Of a stretch of DNA of 64,000 nucleotides, positions 24,461-35,546 are shown one piece after another (within the stretch, counting starts at the first letter, position 1; the number at the start of each line of letters is the position of its first letter). The DNA comes from Rachicladosporium sp. CCFEE 5018. Taxonomy: Eukaryota; Ascomycota; Dothideomycetes; Cladosporiales; Cladosporiaceae. A model generated the notes under the pieces. That model searched no databases and had not been told where the DNA came from. It worked only from the letters and a program-made list of their open reading frames with translations. The stretch is from positions 62,001-126,000 of the forward strand of contig KZ111186.1 in the NCBI GenBank assembly GCA_002077045.2. The letters run 5' to 3'. A program made the position numbers and the translations under genes.

Positions 24461-24648
24461 CCCGTCTATGGAGGACGTTTTTTTGACCGGCGTTGTCCGG
24501 TACAGTATGGTATCCAGATCATACCTCAAACGTTGGTCGCATATCAGGAGCGGCTCGAGATCCCTAGCTCCCGCTTTGGGCTTCAACATCAGCTCACTTC
24601 CCGGATGTGGTACCGGTACCCGTCCGCACCTTCTTCATAAGCTCAATG

Positions 24649-24693
24649 TCCTCTGATCTCGGGTCCTCTGATCTCGGGTCCTCTGATCTCGGG
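24649..24693. repeat. three perfect 15-bp tandem copies
   Basis: The unit TCCTCTGATCTCGGG occurs three times without mismatch. The period is a multiple of three, so on the minus strand it reads as a five-residue repeat, just upstream of the truncated glucosyltransferase. Confidence 0.9.
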
Positions 24694-25115
24694 TAGATGG
24701 ATCTCCGCCTTCACCCTTCCTGGACCTCGTTGGCTGGCTGAGACCGGGCTACGACTCGTACTCAGCTTCGCTGCTTCTACAAGGCGAGACTGCCAATTGC
24801 ATCAGTCCAGTGCGTACTTGGCGAGGCGGAAAGCACTCGGTAAGTCGCTTTATAGCCCCTCATAGGGCCTCCCGCTGAAAGGTCAGTAGGTCGTCCGACG
24901 AAGTCGTTCCTATGTCTTGCATGAAAACGCTAAACTAGATCTCCTGCCCGTATGCGGCCTGTCGCCACGGGTACTTGCAGGATGCTTCGCAATTCGGCTG
25001 GCGATAGATTTGCGAAGCTCTTGGCTGCGGTACGCAAGCGTGTGTTGTTCGCCGTGTCGCTTTGGCATGAAGCAAGTGCCTCTGCACGTCCACCTTTCCC
25101 GACGAGCCCCTCAGA
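24694..25115. other. intergenic, unassigned
   Basis: Short overlapping frames only. This may include decayed upstream parts of the IBR-type gene that follows, but no RING1 cysteine pattern could be read. Confidence 0.35.
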
Positions 25116-25307
25116 ATGGGTGTACCTGCTATAACATGTCCGGGCTGTGGAATTGGTGTCCATAGATCCGAAGGATGTTGTCACATGACATGCACGTGCG
25201 ATTTTCAGTTCTGCCTGGAATGTAGCGCTGAGTACATAGTGGAAGCGGACAACGGACTATGGCTTGACGCACTTCATGCAAGGGAATGTCCAAGATTGCG
25301 CGGCTGA
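25116..25307 (+). pseudogene. RBR-type (IBR/RING2) zinc-finger fragment
   Basis: A 64-codon frame carries the RING2 pattern of fungal RBR ubiquitin ligases: TCPGCGIGVHRSEGCCHMTC then FQFCLEC, with a following HARECPR. The cysteine in EGCCHMTC occupies the position of the RBR catalytic cysteine. RING1 and the in-between domain are not visible upstream, so this is the tail of a truncated gene rather than a working ligase. Confidence 0.65.
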
Positions 25308-25747
25308 CAACGTCTCACCCTGATCGACCTCAGCACGAAGGTCCTAAATGCCGCCATTGCTAGCCGCAAACTCGGCGCTATCCATAAGAGGACCCATTTC
25401 GTCAGTCAGGCGGAGGACAATTAGATCCGGTTCCGTCTTCGTCTCGCGCGATCGTGCAGAGATCTAAGCGTCTTATGGACAAGGGGACTGCGATTTAGTG
25501 TGATGACGGACTGTCGAGAAGTACATACATCGCGTAGTCAGACTCATAATGCAAAGGTATCATAGAGACATGTTTTTCAATTGTGCGCCGATGCGGAAGA
25601 ATGAAGCGATCCGCACCACTCGCGCATTCAGCTGTGTAGTCCCTGGACTACAATTGCTGGCAGCCTGGCACTGGCATCTATGTCCCTGGTAGCTACTGAG
25701 CCAAGACCGAACGCTGTCCCACTACATGATGTCTTCATGGCTAGTGA
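25308..25747. other. intergenic, no gene seen
   Basis: No motif-bearing frame. The glucan synthase fragment begins at an ATG directly after an in-frame TGA (25745-25747), with no catalytic-domain remains upstream. Confidence 0.45.
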
Positions 25748-28182
25748 ATGCACGCATTTCCATGGGCGGAGATGAGAGCGCGGTCAGCTAAGCAGAGATT
25801 TGCGGTCGCCAAATGGGTCGAAGATCTGGAGCTCCTTCAGGACGACGCGATAAGGATTCACCAGCGCGAGTTGCTGTCAACCAAAGCCTTCGACAAAGGT
25901 TCCGGCGTCTCTGATCCCTCTTTCGAGCTTCTGGCTTTTCGCACCGGAGAACTAAGTATTGAGCGGCTTTCGATGTATGAAGAGAACGGTCCAGAGGACG
26001 ACGCGGTTGGTAGTGAAGAGACGGTACAGTCAAAAGCAGCTGGTCCCGGTCGCACACTATCACTGGGCAGCAGAGCCGGACCGGGGCATCGACTCATTCG
26101 AGGGAATGTCAGGCGCCTTTCTCGAGTAGGAGAAGGGGACGAGGAGGAAGCTGAAGTCGAGATCTCGCGTGAGGACGCCGAAGCCGCTGTCAACAACGGT
26201 GCCCTCACCGGCCGCATAGACAATGTGGCCGAAGCTCTACGCAGACTCGAAGGTCTGGATTGGTGCCTTCCGCATGCTATACATGCCACAGTGGATGCTC
26301 CCAATAAATTCGACGTCCCCCGAGGTCGCGGCCGTGACAGGGCGCGAACGAATCAGGTCTCCATCTGCGTCTCATCGCCCGGGGGTACCGAACAGAGACC
26401 CATTGACTTGACGGCGGATGACGATAGATCCCGCTCGCCCAGCCCAATGGCCCGCACGAGCTTACTGCCCAATGACACCCGCGATACTTCCTCCCGCACC
26501 CTCAAGGCCCGTCAGTCTTCGGCCTCGTTGCTCAGTCTGAGCGAAGTAACTCTCGGCCGCAGCGACTACAACCTGCAGAAGGTTAAGCTAAACTTCACCG
26601 ACATCACGGGCGAGTACTACGACAAGTTTCAATCGATGCTGACCAAGAAACTTGACGCCAAGTCCTCCGAGAGCACGCTGGTGATAGAAGACTACCTCAA
26701 GGAAAGCGAGAAAGAGTGGGCGGCCAACTACCGTGCCGCAAAGCTTGGCCGAGCACGAACTCCCAGTCCTGCGCCTCCTTCGAGGCATTATTCGTCCCCT
26801 GCCCGCAGTCATGGTGGAAGCCGTAGAAATGGCTCGAGTGATGATGGAACTGCGTACGCGGGCTCAGTGACGGACGAGTCTCTGCTCGGTAAGGACCACA
26901 TTCGCCCGTCGTTGCTGAAGCGGTGTATGCAGACCAGCATCTTCGACTGGCCTATATACAGCATCTTCCTTGCTATCGGCCAGATCATCGCGGCCAGTTC
27001 CTATCAGATCGTGCTACTTACCGGAGGTCCTGGTGGCGGCGCCGCCGAGGACACGAAGCTATATGTCGTTGGCGTCATTTACATCATTGCATCGTGTCTG
27101 TGGTGGACAATGTACCGCAGAATGACGCCACGATATGTCATGTCCGTGCCTTTTAGACTCTACGGCTTGACATTCATTCTTGTCGGGCTAGCGGCTTTCG
27201 TCCCCTGGGTCGGTGGGAGAGACCGGACTCGGAGTGAAGCGACAGGTCTCTATACAACCGCATCTGTGAGCGGCTCGCTTTTCTTGGCCCTTAATTTCGG
27301 CGACGAAGGTCAGTTCCAACAAGGCAACTCCCTCCCCTTATCACTTTGCTGACCAAAATGTCCTAGGGGGCGCCCCAATGAAATCTTGGGTGTACCGCGC
27401 CTCGCTCGTTCAAGGCCTTCAGCAAATCTACATCCTTGCCCTTTACTACTGGGGTTCGGTCATGTCCAACGCCACCAGGACCGGCCAATCTGCGCCTGGT
27501 AAGATCCCGAACTTCTACCACTCGCTGCTCCGACGCCGGCTCATCATTTGGATGCTCGTATCGGTCGTGCTGCAGAACTGTTTCCTCTCCACGCCATATG
27601 GGCGAAACTGGGCGTACGTTTGGTCTTCAAGCTACGCACCAGAATGGGCTATCGCGCATATGGCACTATTCTTCTTTATTGGGGTTTGGACTGCGATTCT
27701 TGTGCTTTTCGCGCACCTGAGCAAATCGCATTCCTGGATCTTACCCATGTTCGCGTTTTGCTTGCTGGCTCGGCGCTGGGCGCAAATGTGGTGGGCTACG
27801 GCATCCTTCGGTCTGTGGATACCGTGGATGCCTGGCGGACCTGTCGCTGGCGCAATCGCAGGTCGCTCTCTGTGGCTTGGGTGGGGTGTGCTGGACGCTG
27901 TGCAAGGCGTTGGCATTGGCGTGGCGCTTCTGCAGACGCTCACACGGATGCACGTGGCGGTCGTGTTGACGGCCTCGCAGGTACTGGGCGCGACAGTAAC
28001 CTCTGATTGCGAAAGCTTCAGCGCCTAACGCTAATGGGCCCGGGCCAGTGTTTCCGGATCTGTCCGAGGGTGTTGCGGCTGCTCTGGCGCGGCCGTGGTT
28101 CTGGGTGGCATTGTTGTGCCAATTGGTGATCTCTGTGGGGTTCTTCGTCTTTTTCCGGAAGGAGCAGTTGAGTACGCCTTGA
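25748..28182 (+). pseudogene. alpha-1,3-glucan synthase, C-terminal third only
   Basis: Exon 25748-27308, intron 27309-27366, exon from 27367. The start resembles the region after the GT5 synthase domain (AKWVEDLELLQ). A serine-rich cytoplasmic linker follows, then the multi-span membrane domain (SIFDWPIYSIFLAIGQII, LFLALNFGDEGGAPMKSWVY across the splice, QQIYILALYYWGS). Near 28001-28006 the frame shifts; the third frame then continues with PVFPDLSEG, RPWFWVALLCQL and FFRKEQLSTP to TGA 28180-28182, the normal end of the family. Intact synthases are about 2,400 residues with extracellular amylase-like and cytoplasmic GT5 domains and make wall alpha-glucan. Both catalytic domains are missing here, so it cannot work as a synthase. 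The GT5 boundary looks like a DNA breakpoint. Confidence 0.85.
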
Positions 28183-28301
28183 GGAATGAGGAGGGGATCA
28201 ATCAACGCTTAGCTAAAAACGAAGGGGTTATGCTTCGGCATTCGTCGCACAAAGGCTCGCCGGGCGGATTGTCAGCGTTCAAATCTTGTCGCGATCTCAG
28301 T

Positions 28302-28875
28302 CAGGGTGGTCATGGAACAAACGGAACGAGCAGTACTCACCGGCTCGTTCCGCTTATGAGAAATGATTGTTCGTTTGTCCCGTTCATCTAAGATAATGTT
28401 GTGCTCGTTCTGTTCCTTTTGTTCCCTTTGTTCACCTCTCGGTGGAATTAATCACTGAGCTCTATCTCCTATGCCTCACTGCCGCCTCTTCTCATTAGAC
28501 CTTATAGTAGCCAGCTCTTTATGCATTGCACGCTCTCTACAAGGTCGTCGTGTGTTTCCCAGCGCCCCTTGATAATGACGTTGCCTGCAAAGCTGAACAC
28601 ACGCTCGCAACTAGCACTGGTAGCTTCAGCCTTACAACGCGAATTATACACGCTAGGGAAGGGCGGATATGCAGTGGGCCTAGACGGGTATTGCAGATCC
28701 CGCTATAAGCGAGTATAAGCGAGCATGACTTGGCACCTACTCCATGCTCACGAACATAGGAACGAACAAGACCATAATGCTCGTTCCGCTTCGTTCATCT
28801 ATGGCTATGTTCATTTGTTCCTTTGCAATGGAACGAACGGAAAACTCGTTCCATGTTCGTTCCATGACCATCCTG
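28302..28875. mobile_element. hAT-derived short element with inverted ends
   Basis: The left end CAGGGTGGTCATGGAACAAA (28302 onward) and the reverse complement of the right end CAGGATGGTCATGGAACGAA (ending 28875) match over about 30 bp. Subterminal zones are packed with GTTC/GAAC motifs. The CAGGG-type end and the enclosed hAT dimerisation fragment point to the hAT superfamily. The 574-bp length means a non-autonomous deletion derivative. No clear 8-bp target duplication remains (ATCTCAGT versus GAACTTAC). Confidence 0.8.
28502..28627 (-). pseudogene. hAT transposase C-terminal dimerisation fragment
   Basis: The minus strand reads the hAT C-terminal signature (TSASCERVFSFAGNVI, then a leucine near the end) to TAA at 28504-28502. 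Stops occur just upstream, so only about 42 codons remain inside the short element. Confidence 0.75.
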
Positions 28876-29078
28876 GAACTTACGTAGCGGGATAAGAATT
28901 TTCAGACGACCTCGATTGACTCTGTCGTCAAGTTATGAATGGTAGACTGGCTTCTACCATCAACGTAGCGGCAATTACACCTCGACGCCGTGCGGTACGT
29001 TAATTGAATGGATTTCAGTATAAGATAGAAACGTATTTACTTTAATCAAATCTATGGTTCCCTATTTCATTACGCTAC

Positions 29079-31110
29079 CTATGCGCCGGACATAACTAGC
29101 CGTACTGCGCACTCCGCAACGAGGGCGATATTAGTGCCCTGGCCGTCAAACACTTCCGCCGTCTCGCCTAGCCAGCGCATATACTCCTCCTCCCCAGCCG
29201 CTATCGCCGCTACGCCACGGGGTAGGTCTGAGAAGAGCTCATCCCGCCAATCTCCTCTAAACTGGACGCTCCAGGAGAGCGGCATGATCATGTCCTTCTA
29301 TTTACACTCTCCCCGCCCCTGCTGTACGCAGATGTTCTGCACATTACCACAGCTAAAGCATGCCAACTACTTGGCAAGACAGCCCTTTCCAGAGGCCCGG
29401 CTGCTACACTGCCCTGCGCTTAGCGTCGAGGTATTGCCACTTCTCCGGAAGCCCGCAACGATCGAGTGTGTGTTCCGCATTCACACCTGATCCTTTCCTA
29501 GCACGCGGCAGAGTAGGCAGCTACCCCTTAGGGTATCGAGGCCGTGGACGAAATCCCGGAATTGCGTCGCAAGTTGCTTAATAATCTGCGCGGCGAGGGC
29601 GCCGCCTAGGCCGGGCTCGTCCTGCTGCATGTCGGGGGACTCTACTCTCGGCTGCTCGATCACCCTTTCCGGTGCGGATAATAGCACGCCCTCTTCGCAA
29701 CAGCGGTCGCAATGGCGCTCGCCGGGGGCGCAGCTACGCGCGCTACCGTCAAGGTACTCGCTAAGTGGCACTTTACGGCAGCGTAGCGAGTCGAGGAAAC
29801 GGCGCATTGACCGTACACTCTCGGAGAGTAGCGCGCCCTCCAGCGCGTTCCATTTTAGACTCCACGTGCTAGGTATAACGGCTATTGACACGCCCTAACC
29901 GCCGTCCCTTACCGCCCTGCCGACGTCTTATGCAAGTTGATGGCGCCGCCACTCGGCTCGTCGACGCGGACGACGATCCGACGTGTCCGTAGTCTAGACC
30001 GGCGAGCGCGGACGTCGCGACAAGTGTGATATGTCGGCCCTGGATCCAGTCCGCGATCACGGCCGCCTTCTCTACCGCGGAGCCAGAGTCGGAGTGGTAG
30101 CGCGCGACCCCGAGCGCAGCGGCTACCTCGTCGGCCTGGCGCCTACTTCTGGTAAAGACAAGTGCCCTTGATCGCTCACTATCCTCCGCGAATTGTGGTG
30201 GCGCGAGAACGTGTTGTATAAGCGTAACGGCGGACTGTTCGAAGCTGTGCGACGGCGAAGCTTCCATCTTTTGCACGTCGTACTGCAGGTCGGCGCGCAT
30301 GGTCTGCGAGCGGACGTACAGAGGGTTCTGTAGTAGTAGGGAATCCTCGAATGCGCGCTGCCTACTCGGCGGTAGTGTAGCGGTGAGTAGGACGAACTGG
30401 CACCGTACCCAACGTAGCTGCTTTACCTTACCCATCTTTTCCCGTAATTCTGCGCGGTGTGCACTAGGTGGCTCTCTTCAATCACGACACGGGCGAGTTG
30501 CTCCGAGGCGTCTAGCTGACTTGCGTAGGTTAAAAAGGCGACGTCTACGGCCTGCTCCGTTGATATGAGTAGTAGCGGGCAGCCCGGGCTCGGAGGCTTA
30601 CCGGCTTGCCAGACGGCGCACTCGATCCCAAACTCCCGACACTTTCGCACCGTGTCTATTTTAAGCGCGACGAGGGGCACAATCAACACGGTCGTACGAC
30701 TCCGGGGAGGCGCGACGGTAGGTGGTAGACGAGGCCCTTACCGTCTCTGGTCGCGAGCACGACGACAACCTGTAGTCTATTGCTTACCATTGCTTTGACG
30801 GCCACATCTGGCTCACGACGAGGTACTCTTGCAGGCCGGGTTAGTCAACCGACCCCGGAAGTTTACCGTTCCTCCGTATACGGCGCTACCGGTCCGGGGA
30901 TTATGGGACGCCTGCTAGTGTAGGGCCTCGGGCATTCTCCCACTCCCCGTGAGTCCCGTGCTCTCCGCGCCGGCGTGCCCGTCCGCCGGTATGTCGACGT
31001 CGAGGTCCAGGACGACGGCGGCTTTAGATAGCTTCTGTATCGCAATACCGGCCGCTATCTGCCTCCACGATTGCACGCCGATTTCCACCCCTATCGCAGC
31101 GGCGGAGTGT
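29079..31110 (-). pseudogene. telomere-linked RecQ-type helicase, decayed
   Basis: Blocks in order on the minus strand: N-terminal NPRTGSAVYGGTVNFRGRLT near 30850-30910; a motif I region that has become TRDGKGLVYHLPSR near 30715-30750; then, in a second frame, VLIVPLVALKIDTVRKC (30689 on), VVIEESH in place of DECH, FVLLTATLPPSR (motif III, 30400), and TLVATSALAGLDYG (motif V). A cysteine cluster, CRKVPLSEYLDG and CDRCC, follows at 29.7-29.8 kb, with a further helicase tail down to 29079. At least two frame changes and a disabled Walker A and DEAD motif show it is dead. Such helicases are normally found next to telomeres in fungi, so it marks sequence of subtelomeric origin. The DNA is GC-rich, unlike the RIP tracts. 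Confidence 0.75.
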
Positions 31111-31402
31111 CATTGCAGGACTGCCGTCATACGATCTCCCGTCCACCCCTCATTCATATCGTGCTAGAGGTACTCGCTTACTATCCGCGGTATTCCCGTC
31201 TCCCTGCATAGCCATACGCGGAAGGGTTGAATAATAACGAGGTACTGTAATAGTAGCTCTTCCGCGTCGTCACTTGTACATTTGCAACGATTGCAGTTGC
31301 ATCGAAATTGGTATTCTCCATAGACTCTGGCTTTTCGTTCTGTTCCGTCCAATGCCAACACCGTATCGGAGAGGTAGTTTACAGTGATTTGCTCTCCGGT
31401 GC

Positions 31403-32695
31403 TTATCTCATTGACAGCATGAATCCTCTCTTCTGTTGTTCATTCTGCATCCTGAGCAATGTAGCCATGCGCACAGCGTCGGACTTGTCGACCTCCCTCT
31501 GCCGGACCTTTCTGTAAGTCCGCCTCTTCTTCCAGCGCCAGCAGCAACAGACAAGTAACGACAAGACGACAAGCAGACCGATGCATGAAGCCGTGAGCAC
31601 GACCTATCGCCACATGCCCAGCTTATACCACCAGTCCAATGGATCGTCGTGAATCTTGACGAGTCCCCCCGTTACGGGGTCACTTTCCCCGTCCTTGCTC
31701 TCGTTCAGGTCTCTGGCGCACACCGTCTTGGCCCTTTGTCCAAGGAAAGGCACCCAGATCCAAGTCGACTTTGCCCTTGTCCTGGCTGTAACTCATCCAA
31801 TTGGTGACATGGTCTTGACGGTCGAACGCACAGTTGCCAAACTGGTTGTTCACTAGCTGGCAGCAGGGGAATTGGAAGGCGTCGAATTGTCCTGGCCCGG
31901 GGTAGAACGGAGTCTCTACCCCCAGATAATCCGGGGCTTTGTCACAAGTCGGTTTGACGCCGGGTGTGTCAGAGTGGAATATGTGTCTGAGGCCGAACCA
32001 GTGGCCTATCTCGTGAACTAGAGTGGTTCCCGTGCCAAAGTTGTTGGGCGTGCGTCGGAAGGCGACTCCGGGAAGGGAGTCAATATCTACGAAGCAGCCG
32101 CCGTGGAGGGTGTCGCTAGGCGACTTGGGAAACCGACAAAATCCGGCGGTTCGAGAACCTCTGCCGGCGATGCACCTGGTGTCGTTGATCTGCTCGACAA
32201 TATAGATGTTGACGTCTTCATAGCCTCCTTGTCTTAGTTGTCTCATAATCTTATCTTGATAGGCCTGGTCGTCCTTAGTGAGTGGTGTGTTGAGTTTCTG
32301 ATGGGTGAATTGACGGAAGAGCGGGTCTGAGAACCGCCTGAGTCCACCATTCCTGAACGAGATGTCAAGCCGTTTATTGGCTTCCTGGAGGAGTTCGAGT
32401 TGCCTCATGATTGCGTCATCGGTGACGATAGAAATTCCAGGGTGCTATTACTAGTGATGATATTGAAGAATTTGACGACGGCTATACTGGTAGGGAGGCA
32501 TCTAGGTTTGAATACTGGTCTCTTAGGTGGTTTCCCAAAGACATCAGAGACGAAAGATCGTTTGCTTTTGAGTTGAACTAGGTCAATGCTACAGAAGGGT
32601 AGGTCGACAGGTTTCTCAGAAAAGGGCGGGTTCTTCGAAAATTCGACTACGTATTCCATTTCGAGGGCTCGATATTTGTCTAGTTCATCTTAAAT
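31403..32695 (-). pseudogene. M43 (pappalysin-like) metalloprotease with membrane anchor, broken
   Basis: Core zinc protease motif HEIGHWFGLRH with Met-turn NWMSYS (frame 32408-31680), preceded by GTGTTLV and followed by a cysteine-containing segment. The upstream frame 32659-32405 supplies the start of the domain (VVKFFNIITSNST) and joins after a one-base loss near 32450. Downstream, after a second shift near 31715, comes KIHDDPLDWWYKLGMWR, then an in-frame TAG at 31612-31610, then a hydrophobic helix (CIGLLVVLSLLVCCCW) and a basic tail KKRRTYRKVRQR ending at 31403. Secreted fungal M43 enzymes usually lack such an anchor. The N-terminal signal region runs into RIP-altered DNA at about 32700 and is lost. 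Confidence 0.78.
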
Positions 32696-33221
32696 AAGAG
32701 TGACCTCGACATTTAGGAAAAGGTCCGTGGTATTCATATCCAAGTCTAGAAGTCCAGCTTTAACTATACCACTAGGGCAATCATCGTACGGCGGTCGGTT
32801 AGTATTACAGAATTTAAAAGTAAATAGAGGGTTAGCGGGGCCTATAAGGCGGGGAGTTAATTCTCTCGCTAGTAGGCTTGTTTAGGCGATACCGGCGAGA
32901 GCGAGTACAAAGATAAGATATAGACCTATAGCGGCTCGGGGTAAGGTTAAGGGAAGCTTATAATAAGGACTAGAACGGGATCCGATAAAAGGCGAACTTA
33001 GTAGTATTAATACTATAGTAATAGAGACTTACCTTAGACCGCCTAGATAAACGTAAATAGTCTCGACTATATACTCGTACGATAGCTATATCGAGGTTAA
33101 AGGGTCGTAATAGACAAAGTAGAATTTATCCCGCTACTAGCTTTTATATACTTAATATAGTTTAAAATGACTAATTACGCGAGGATACGCTCTATAAATT
33201 TTTAGCTACTAAGGTACTATA

Positions 33222-33266
33222 CGGCTTCCCTACTACGTATACGTCCCTACTACGTACACGCTTTTT
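33222..33266 (+). repeat. left terminal inverted repeat of the Fot1/Pogo element
   Basis: Begins CGGCTTCCCTACTACGTATA. It contains two direct copies of a 17-base motif, CCCTACTACGTAYACGY, that could be transposase binding sites. Confidence 0.88.
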
Positions 33267-34519
33267 GAATACTATAGCTACGATACTAACATAGTAGTAA
33301 ATTTACTAACGTTAAAGGTATAGACTTAAGATTAAAGGATATTATTATTTAGTACCTAATCTATAGTTCTACCTATTCAAATTTCGTTACGATAGCGTTA
33401 CTTCCTTATAATACGACTAGATCGTGATTTAGCCTCCTTAATAGCCTACTATAATGTCGGCTCCGTTATAATAACTATAGTATTTTAAAGCCTCTTTTAA
33501 GTCTTTACCCTCATAGATAGCCTACTATTCGAGGTCTCTAAGTCTATTATAGTACGCTTTACTATCTATTTAGCCTCCTACTATCGTTATCGCTTAACCT
33601 TCTTAAGAGCTACTTTAGCCTTCCTCGAAGTAGCCCTTACTAATCGATCCTTACGCCTTTACTAAGCTTCTAGTTACTTCTAAGCCTTCTAAGTAGCTCT
33701 ATCTTAAGCTCTATCTAGCTTAGATTAAGCCGTATCCTCCCTTACCTTATCCTTTATAGTCTAAAGCTCCTTTACTCTCTTAATCTTAGAAGGGCTAAAA
33801 AACAACACCCTAAGACCCTACTATACTCGTAGCTCTTTAGTTAAAGGCCTACTATGCTTCTTCCTCTTCTTCTACTTATATAAAGGTAGCTATCTTAATA
33901 AAGGATATCTATATTATAGGTATCTCGTAACGTATAGGACGACACTAAGTAAGCACTACCTAGATCCTAAGACTAATCGCTACTTTGCGTATTACCCGCC
34001 TACGACTCGTAGGTAGTGCGTATGTAGCCGCTAAGCGTAGTGCCTTAGGCATTAAGGCCACTATAACTTTACTATATACTAACTACGCCCTATAACATAT
34101 CTTTACGCTCTCGTATAAGTATAAGCTCTATTATAAAGGTAAGGTATATACTACTTAGCTTATTAATAACCTTAGAGGTTTTAGCGTCGTTATTAGCTAG
34201 CTATTTAGCTATAATCCTTCTAATTTTACTAATAGCTAATAGTAAGTCTAAGTAGCTACTTAATTAAGATCTAGAAGGTATAGGAATAGGTAAGGCCTCG
34301 GTATCTTTCTTAAAGATCTTAAGCACTTTATCTAGATTAAACGACTCTAAACTAGTCTTCTACTATACTAACTTAATATTAGCTTCTATAAACGCTCTTT
34401 AATAGGCTATAAAGAAGTTATAGAAGAAGTTACGCTTTATAAGCCTTATAAGGCCTTACGAAAGGCGAGTATAACGATCTAGCTCCTAGCTATAGAATAT
34501 AGCTAGAGGTTAAAATATA

Positions 34520-35025
34520 CTAATATCTAAGGGCTATAATCGATACGTTATATACGGAGGGAAGATAGTAATAAGGATCTTATAGCTTCTATACTAATCG
34601 AGGAACTTAATCGTATAATATAAGCCGTAGCTATCGAGGATTAGTAGCCTCTAGTCCCTCCTAGCCTTATCGATTATTTAAGTATAAAATAGGCTCTCTA
34701 GCTAACTTAGACTAAGTTTATTACTTGTCTAGCTATTTAGAGAGCTTATAAACTAGCACTAATGTTCACTTAGATCGTAATCTTAAAGCTAGATATCCTA
34801 AAGATTACTACTTACGGCCTTATAAACTAGCGCTAGCGGTAATAAGGTACTATCTATATAGATAGTAGCTAGAACTATTATCTACTCTCTACTACTATCT
34901 TAGCTAGCGCCTAGTAGCTTCTATTACTTTATTAAGGCTTTTAGGAAGATTCTCTTTAACTTTTGAAGGTAGCTAATAAGGAAGCCCTTTTCGTCTATAT
35001 TATAGGTATTATAACGCCATATATC
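34520..35025 (-). pseudogene. Fot1/Pogo DDE transposase core, decayed
   Basis: Near 35015-34950 the minus strand reads YNIDEKGFLISYLQKLKRIF, the first-aspartate block of the family. Near 34650-34615 it reads LLILDSYGLYYTIKF, equivalent to the second-aspartate LDGHGSH block. Near 34560-34525 comes a PPYITYRL-PLD segment. Stops, mostly TAG and TAA, separate the blocks. Confidence 0.8.
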
Positions 35026-35501
35026 GTAGGTTTAGATCTTCTACTATAGGATATTAAAGTATTGTTAGAAGGATGCTTTTAATTCGGCCCTATGCCTCTT
35101 AAGGTTAAGGGTGTTAAGGTAGCGTATATTAAGGGTAGCCTAGTGCCTTCGTCTAAACCCTATAGACTAGTTCTTACTAAGCTTAGTTCTATAGATTAAA
35201 GATGCCTAGGTACGTACTATCGCTAGCGTAGGAGGTAGATACTATTCATAAAGCCTCTAGATCTACTTAACGAGGCTTGCTTCTTATACGTTATTAAGTA
35301 GTCGTCCTTATTTAAGACTTCGAGGTTTTAGGCTAGTTTTACTATAAAATCGCCTACTAAGAGTGCTTCGCGTTACTCTAAAGGTTCTAGCTACTATACC
35401 TATCTTAAGACTATTAGAGGACTATAGAAACGCGAGGGCTTTATTAATAGGTGCTATAGTATTAAGTTATCGCGTAGTTATTATATTCGTTAATACGCGT
35501 T

Positions 35502-35546
35502 AAAAAGCGTATACGTAGTAGGGACGTATACGTAGTAGGGAAGCCG
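35502..35546 (-). repeat. right terminal inverted repeat of the Fot1/Pogo element
   Basis: Reverse complement of 33222-33266 with a single C/T difference, itself a RIP-type transition. It carries the same doubled 17-base motif. Confidence 0.88.

Larger units (their letters stand above)
33222..35546 (-). mobile_element. Fot1/Pogo-family DNA transposon, RIP-inactivated
   Basis: A 2,325-bp unit bounded by 45-bp inverted repeats with one mismatch. The enclosed minus strand reads decayed DDE transposase blocks. Size, inverted-repeat length and transposase type fit the Tc1/mariner Fot1-Pogo group of ascomycetes. TA lies directly before the left end (33220-33221); the right flank TC may be a mutated TA. 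Many stops mean it is dead. Confidence 0.85.

Noticed and set aside
28301..28883. 8-bp target-site duplication around the hAT-derived element
   Set aside because: The flanking octamers ATCTCAGT and GAACTTAC do not match.
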